Of a stretch of DNA of 64,000 nucleotides, positions 60,380-64,000 are shown in pieces. Position 1 is the first letter of the stretch; the number at the start of each line of letters is the position of its first letter. Where the stretch lies: assembly GCA_963756115.1 (NCBI GenBank), contig CAVWMN010000003.1, forward strand, positions 1,302,001 through 1,366,000, written 5' to 3'. The position numbers and the translations under genes are program-made. This DNA is from JTS-RE37 sp963756115. Its GTDB lineage: Bacteria; Bacteroidota; Bacteroidia; Flavobacteriales; Flavobacteriaceae. The notes below the pieces were generated by a model. The model was not told where the DNA came from. It worked only from the letters and a program-made list of their open reading frames with translations, and did no database searches.

Positions 60380-60387
60380 CAAAAATA
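60380..60387 (-). promoter_or_regulatory. -7 promoter box for DUF983
   Basis: TATTTTTG on the minus strand, exact TAnnTTTG match, 15 bases before the ATG. Confidence 0.5.
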
Positions 60388-60428
60388 GGTCTTTCGATAA
60401 TTTTTTAATGTAACCACAGGCACATATA

Positions 60429-62342
60429 ATGCTGAACATCCATAACCTATCTGTTTCCTTTGGAGGGGAATATTTATTCCAGGAAATTGCATTCCGGCTC
60501 AATTCGGGTGACCGGGTAGGCCTTATTGGCAAGAACGGGGCCGGCAAATCCACATTATTGAAATTATTATCCAGGGATATGGCGCCTGATTCGGGCGTCA
60601 TTGCCTCCGAAAAGGACATCAGGATAGGATTTTTACGGCAGGATATAGATTTTGAGCAGGGCCGTACAATCCTGGACGAGGCTTATCAGGCTTTTGAGGA
60701 ACTACAGGGCCTTGAAAGGCGTTTGGAAGATATCAATACACAACTGGCAGAGAGCACGGACTATGAAAGTGAGGCGTACCACCAGCTAATGGTAGACCTG
60801 AATGATGTGACCCACCACTACGAGATCCTGGGGGGGTACAATTATCAGGGGGAGACGGAAAAGATTTTGCTGGGGCTGGGTTTTAAGCGTGAGGATTTCA
60901 ATAAAAAAACAGATACCTTTTCCGGGGGTTGGCGCATGCGGATAGAACTTGCCAAATTGCTGCTGCAAAGCAATGATGTACTGCTGCTGGATGAGCCTAC
61001 CAACCACCTGGATATTGAATCGATCATCTGGCTGGAACAATTCCTTAAAAATTTTACAGGGGCAGTGGTCATCGTTTCGCACGATAAGATGTTCCTGGAC
61101 CAGGTTACCAACCGGACCATCGAGATCTCCCTGGGCCGGATATACGATTTTAACAAGCCCTATTCCAAATACCTGAAATTACGCGAAGAACTGCTCGAGC
61201 AGCAACGCAATGCCCAGAAAAACCAGGAACGGGAGATTCAGCAGGCTGAACGGCTGATAGACAAGTTCAGGGCGAAATCATCCAAAGCCTCCATGGCACA
61301 GTCCCTTATCAAGAAATTGGATAAAATGGAACGCATCGAAGTGGATGATGATGACCACAGCGTGATGAAACTGAGGTTTCCGGTATCGGTAACCCCGGGG
61401 AAAGTGGTAACCGAGATGCACGGCCTTTCCAAGAGCTACGGCAGCAAACAGGTGTTGGAAGACATCGATCTGCTGCTGGAACGCGACAGCAAGACTGCTT
61501 TTGTTGGCCAAAACGGTCAGGGAAAGACAACGCTTGCCAAGATAATGGTTGGACAACTCGATTATGACGGGAAGCTGAAACTGGGCCACAATGTACAGAT
61601 CGGCTATTTTGCCCAGAACCAGGCGGAATACCTGGACGGGAATAAAACCATACTGGATACCATGATCGATGCTGCCAATGAAACCAACAGGAGCAAGGTC
61701 AGGGATATTTTAGGATCTTTCCTTTTCAGCGGGGATGATGTGGACAAGTATGTAAAGGTGCTGTCAGGAGGGGAACGAAACCGGCTGGCATTGGCGAAGC
61801 TGTTACTGCAACCCTTCAATGTGCTGGTAATGGATGAACCCACCAACCACCTCGATATCAAATCAAAAAATGTGCTGAAGCAGGCGTTGCAACATTTTAA
61901 CGGTACGCTTATATTGGTGTCACATGACAGGGATTTCCTGCAGGGTCTGACCAATAAGGTCTATGAATTCCGGGATAAAAAAATAAAGGAATACCTGGGG
62001 GATATCAATTTCTACCTGGAACAACGGAAAGTTGAAAATTTCAGGGAAATTGAAAAAAAGCAGAAAACGAAGAAGCAGCCTTCAGTTACAGGCGAAAAAG
62101 ATAGGGGATACCAGGACCAGAAAAAGGTTAAATCCCTTAAAAACCAGCTGGGTTCCATTGAAAGTGATATTTCCAGGCTGGAAAAGGAACTGGCCAAATT
62201 GGATCATGACATGCTCATGAACTATGATGAGACCATCGCCAAGCCTCACTTTTTCGACACCTACCACAAAAAAAAGAAGGATCTGGAAAAATTGATGAAG
62301 AAATGGGAGAAAATGACCCTCGACCTGGAAACATTACGCTAA
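60429..62342 (+). CDS. ABC-F family ATPase
   Basis: The 637-residue protein has two ATP-binding cassettes and no membrane segment. Walker A motifs are GKNGAGKST (about residue 35) and GQNGQGKTT (about 360); signatures are FSGGWRMRI and LSGGERNRL; both Walker B motifs run into DEPTNHLDI. The interdomain linker is charged and helical (PtIM region), and a C-terminal coiled coil is rich in Lys and Glu. ABC-F proteins act on the ribosome, for translation control or antibiotic protection; which role applies here cannot be told from sequence alone. Confidence 0.95.
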   Translation: MLNIHNLSVSFGGEYLFQEIAFRLNSGDRVGLIGKNGAGKSTLLKLLSRDMAPDSGVIASEKDIRIGFLRQDIDFEQGRTILDEAYQAFEELQGLERRLEDINTQLAESTDYESEAYHQLMVDLNDVTHHYEILGGYNYQGETEKILLGLGFKREDFNKKTDTFSGGWRMRIELAKLLLQSNDVLLLDEPTNHLDIESIIWLEQFLKNFTGAVVIVSHDKMFLDQVTNRTIEISLGRIYDFNKPYSKYLKLREELLEQQRNAQKNQEREIQQAERLIDKFRAKSSKASMAQSLIKKLDKMERIEVDDDDHSVMKLRFPVSVTPGKVVTEMHGLSKSYGSKQVLEDIDLLLERDSKTAFVGQNGQGKTTLAKIMVGQLDYDGKLKLGHNVQIGYFAQNQAEYLDGNKTILDTMIDAANETNRSKVRDILGSFLFSGDDVDKYVKVLSGGERNRLALAKLLLQPFNVLVMDEPTNHLDIKSKNVLKQALQHFNGTLILVSHDRDFLQGLTNKVYEFRDKKIKEYLGDINFYLEQRKVENFREIEKKQKTKKQPSVTGEKDRGYQDQKKVKSLKNQLGSIESDISRLEKELAKLDHDMLMNYDETIAKPHFFDTYHKKKKDLEKLMKKWEKMTLDLETLR

Positions 62343-62464
62343 TTTCCGACAACTTCAGTATGCCCTCGCCACCCCTGGCAAACGGTTGACCACACCACAG
62401 CCCGTTTTTACAACATTATAAGGCATCTTATCGATAAAATAGCCGATTTATAAGCTAAACGCCT

Positions 62465-62472
62465 TATTTTTG
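62465..62472 (+). promoter_or_regulatory. -7 promoter box for the LRR gene
   Basis: TATTTTTG, exact match, 71 bases before the ATG at 62544; a leader of about 65 bases is predicted. Confidence 0.4.
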
Positions 62473-62543
62473 TAGGACGATTCCTCGTAGATTTATAGGA
62501 TTCAATCCTTGACAGGCTTTATCATTTCCTAACCTTGTTTTGT

Positions 62544-63419
62544 ATGCAAAAGACACTACTTGTTTTCTTCTTCCTGTTTGTTTCCGGCCAGTTCCTCCGT
62601 GCTGAAGTATCCGCTACGGAGAAAAAAGCGTTGCTGGATCTGTACCACAGTACAAATGGCATGCACTGGGTGCGCAAGTGGAACCTGTCTGAACCTGTAG
62701 CTAAATGGTATGGTGTACGGCTTGCAGGAGACAAAGTTGTTGAGATAAACCTCTTCCGCAATAACCTGATGGGACCTTTGCCGGAGAGTATCGGGGAATT
62801 AAAAAACCTGGTAATCCTTAACCTGGCCTTTAACAATATAACAGGTGATTTACCCCAATCCATCGCCTACCTGGGACAACTTCGGGTACTGAAACTGGAA
62901 ATGAACAGGATAAAAGGGTCCCTCCCGACAGACATCGGGAATATGAAAAAGCTTACAGAACTAACAGCGTTCAATAATTTTTTAACAGGTGGGATACCCG
63001 GAAGTATCAGGGAGATTACCAACCTCAAAGTCCTAAACCTTTCAAGCAATAACCTTATAGGTGAAATCCCGGATGTCCTGGGTGACCTTAGCAAACTGGA
63101 AAGCCTCGGACTTTTTGAGAATTCATTTTACGGAGATATCCCCAAGGAACTTGGAAAACTTAGCAACCTGCGGGAGCTGGTATTGGCAAACAACCAACTG
63201 GGCGGGGATATTCCAAGCGAATTCAGCCAGCTGGCCAGCCTGGAGATCCTCCAGATACAAAATAACAAGTTCAATTCCCTGAAGAACCTGGAAATGATGG
63301 AATCCAAGGGAATGTTGGTCTTTGACTATGATAAAGATGACAAACTCGAACTGAAGGATGGTAAGTTCACCAAGACACGGGTGGCAGATACCAAATTTGA
63401 AGATGTAGATGATAATTAG
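62544..63419 (+). CDS. Secreted plant-type leucine-rich-repeat protein
   Basis: The 291-residue protein has a signal peptide (about residues 1-20). The N-terminal cap resembles plant LRR proteins (LLDLYHSTNGMHWVRKWN), then about seven repeats of 24 residues follow the plant consensus: phrases such as LTGGIPGSI, LIGEIPDVLGDLSKL and LGGDIPSEFSQLASL are clear. The C-terminus is short and acidic, without a T9SS sorting domain. LRR proteins bind partners; a surface or periplasmic role is likely. The start is ATG 62544, not the TTG at 62535. Confidence 0.9.
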   Translation: MQKTLLVFFFLFVSGQFLRAEVSATEKKALLDLYHSTNGMHWVRKWNLSEPVAKWYGVRLAGDKVVEINLFRNNLMGPLPESIGELKNLVILNLAFNNITGDLPQSIAYLGQLRVLKLEMNRIKGSLPTDIGNMKKLTELTAFNNFLTGGIPGSIREITNLKVLNLSSNNLIGEIPDVLGDLSKLESLGLFENSFYGDIPKELGKLSNLRELVLANNQLGGDIPSEFSQLASLEILQIQNNKFNSLKNLEMMESKGMLVFDYDKDDKLELKDGKFTKTRVADTKFEDVDDN

Positions 63420-63444
63420 TTGATTTTGACCTCGTTAATTTTGG

Positions 63445-63472
63445 TAAAAGGGATGCATTCTGCATCCTTTTT
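63445..63472 (+). terminator. Terminator of the LRR gene
   Basis: GGATGCA-TTC-TGCATCC stem extended by A/T pairs, followed by five T. Confidence 0.8.
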
Positions 63473-63572
63473 GCGTTACCACCTGCCTTATTTAAGATAT
63501 ATTTAACTACTTCAGCTTAAACTAAAGGATAGTTTTGCAATCTAACACCAAACCGGTAGTGCAACCCAACCT

Positions 63573-64000
63573 ATGAATACACGTAAAATTATATTGTCCA
63601 TCCTTGGAATCGTATTGATAATTGTTTCCATTTATGCGGCCATTGCTATCACCAACAGTAAGAATACCCCCAAACCCAGGCCGGAAAAAGTGGTGAAAAC
63701 CGTATTTGTGGATACCGTCCGGAATGGTACGGTGGAGATTGTCGTTCCCGCCAACGGCAACCTAAGGGCCAAACAGCGCGTGGAACTTTATTCCGAAGTG
63801 CAGGGGGTCTTCCGGAAAGGAAGCAGGCTCTTCAAAGCCGGCCAGGAATACGGGGCTGGGGAGACCATTATAAGGATAGATGCGGATGAATATGCTGCCA
63901 GTGTACAATCTGCCAAAAGCGGCCTGTACAATTTGATCACCTCCATAATGCCCGATCTGCGGCTCGACTATCCTGAGGTATTTGACAAGTGGCAGGAATA
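63573..64000 (+). CDS. RND/HlyD-type efflux adaptor (3' end cut by the window)
   Basis: The first 142 residues are visible. An N-terminal anchor (about residues 6-27) is followed by the start of a membrane-fusion-protein barrel-sandwich domain: VETIVVPANGNLRAKQRVELYSEVQG-like strands (NGNLRAKQ near residue 62, then LYSEVQGVF) and IRIDADEYAASVQSAKS, where the hairpin coiled coil begins. These form the periplasmic link of RND or ABC efflux pumps. No other pump subunit is in the window. Confidence 0.88.
   Translation, partial: MNTRKIILSILGIVLIIVSIYAAIAITNSKNTPKPRPEKVVKTVFVDTVRNGTVEIVVPANGNLRAKQRVELYSEVQGVFRKGSRLFKAGQEYGAGETIIRIDADEYAASVQSAKSGLYNLITSIMPDLRLDYPEVFDKWQE

Overview
The window is a stretch of core chromosome from a gliding member of the Bacteroidota, almost certainly Flavobacteriaceae. 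Evidence: a complete gldK-gldL-gldM-gldN set (type IX secretion and gliding motor), an HMG-CoA reductase of the mevalonate pathway, an LptC/LptE pair of Bacteroidota type, promoter-like TAnnTTTG boxes close to start codons, a near absence of Shine-Dalgarno sequences, and a sigma-54 activator with the GSFTGA variant of the GAFTGA loop. Placement close to Muricauda/Robiginitalea-like genera is only an impression from gene order and mid-40s GC. About 60 protein genes and one tRNA gene are supported. No CRISPR array, insertion sequence or prophage is visible.

Layout. 1-2.1 kb (minus): a truncated ADP-ribosylglycohydrolase-fold lipoprotein, a methylthioribose-kinase-like kinase and a 74-residue protein. 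2.3-3.6 kb (plus): a DUF1080 secreted protein and a small lipoprotein. 3.6-5.8 kb: a gene-free, repeat-rich region with an 82-bp direct repeat, followed by tRNA-Phe. 6.1-14 kb (plus): coaX, an outer-membrane barrel, a TPR protein, lptC, a 68-residue membrane protein, a CNNM/CBS/CorC protein and ppiD. 14-16.3 kb (minus): a GHMP kinase and HMG-CoA reductase. 16.4-20.2 kb (plus): a dipeptidyl peptidase IV and a POT peptide transporter, together a peptide-use module. 20.2-25.1 kb (minus): comEC, an NlpC/P60 lipoprotein, lpxB, a small membrane protein and surE. 25.3-27.5 kb: a tail-specific protease.

27.6-31.7 kb (minus): a methionine-sulfoxide repair cluster (msrB, msrA, GNAT, a 96-residue protein, a divergent msrA paralogue), then an NRDE protein overlapping an ATP-grasp protein. 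31.8-32.6 kb: a membrane-anchored nuclease. 32.6-40.3 kb (minus): the elongasome genes rodA, mrdA, mreD, mreC, mreB, with purH and a GAF/fRMsr-like gene upstream. 40.5-41.8 kb: a DUF3179 lipoprotein and a broken lysine-rich mini-gene. 41.9-48.8 kb (minus): groEL, groES, secG, a TPR-like protein, lptE, the sigma-54 activator and miaB. 49-63.4 kb (mostly plus): an LVIVD lipoprotein, topA, an arginase-fold protein that has lost half of its metal ligands, gldKLMN, an FAD oxidoreductase, DUF983 (minus), an ABC-F ATPase and a plant-type LRR protein. The window ends inside an RND/HlyD-type adaptor gene.

No obviously new multi-gene system (defence, biosynthetic or mobile) is visible. The best leads are the arginase-like pseudoenzyme next to the gliding motor, the sigma-54-like promoter and 16-bp palindrome in front of groES, the divergent MsrA cluster, and the repeat-rich intergenic region.
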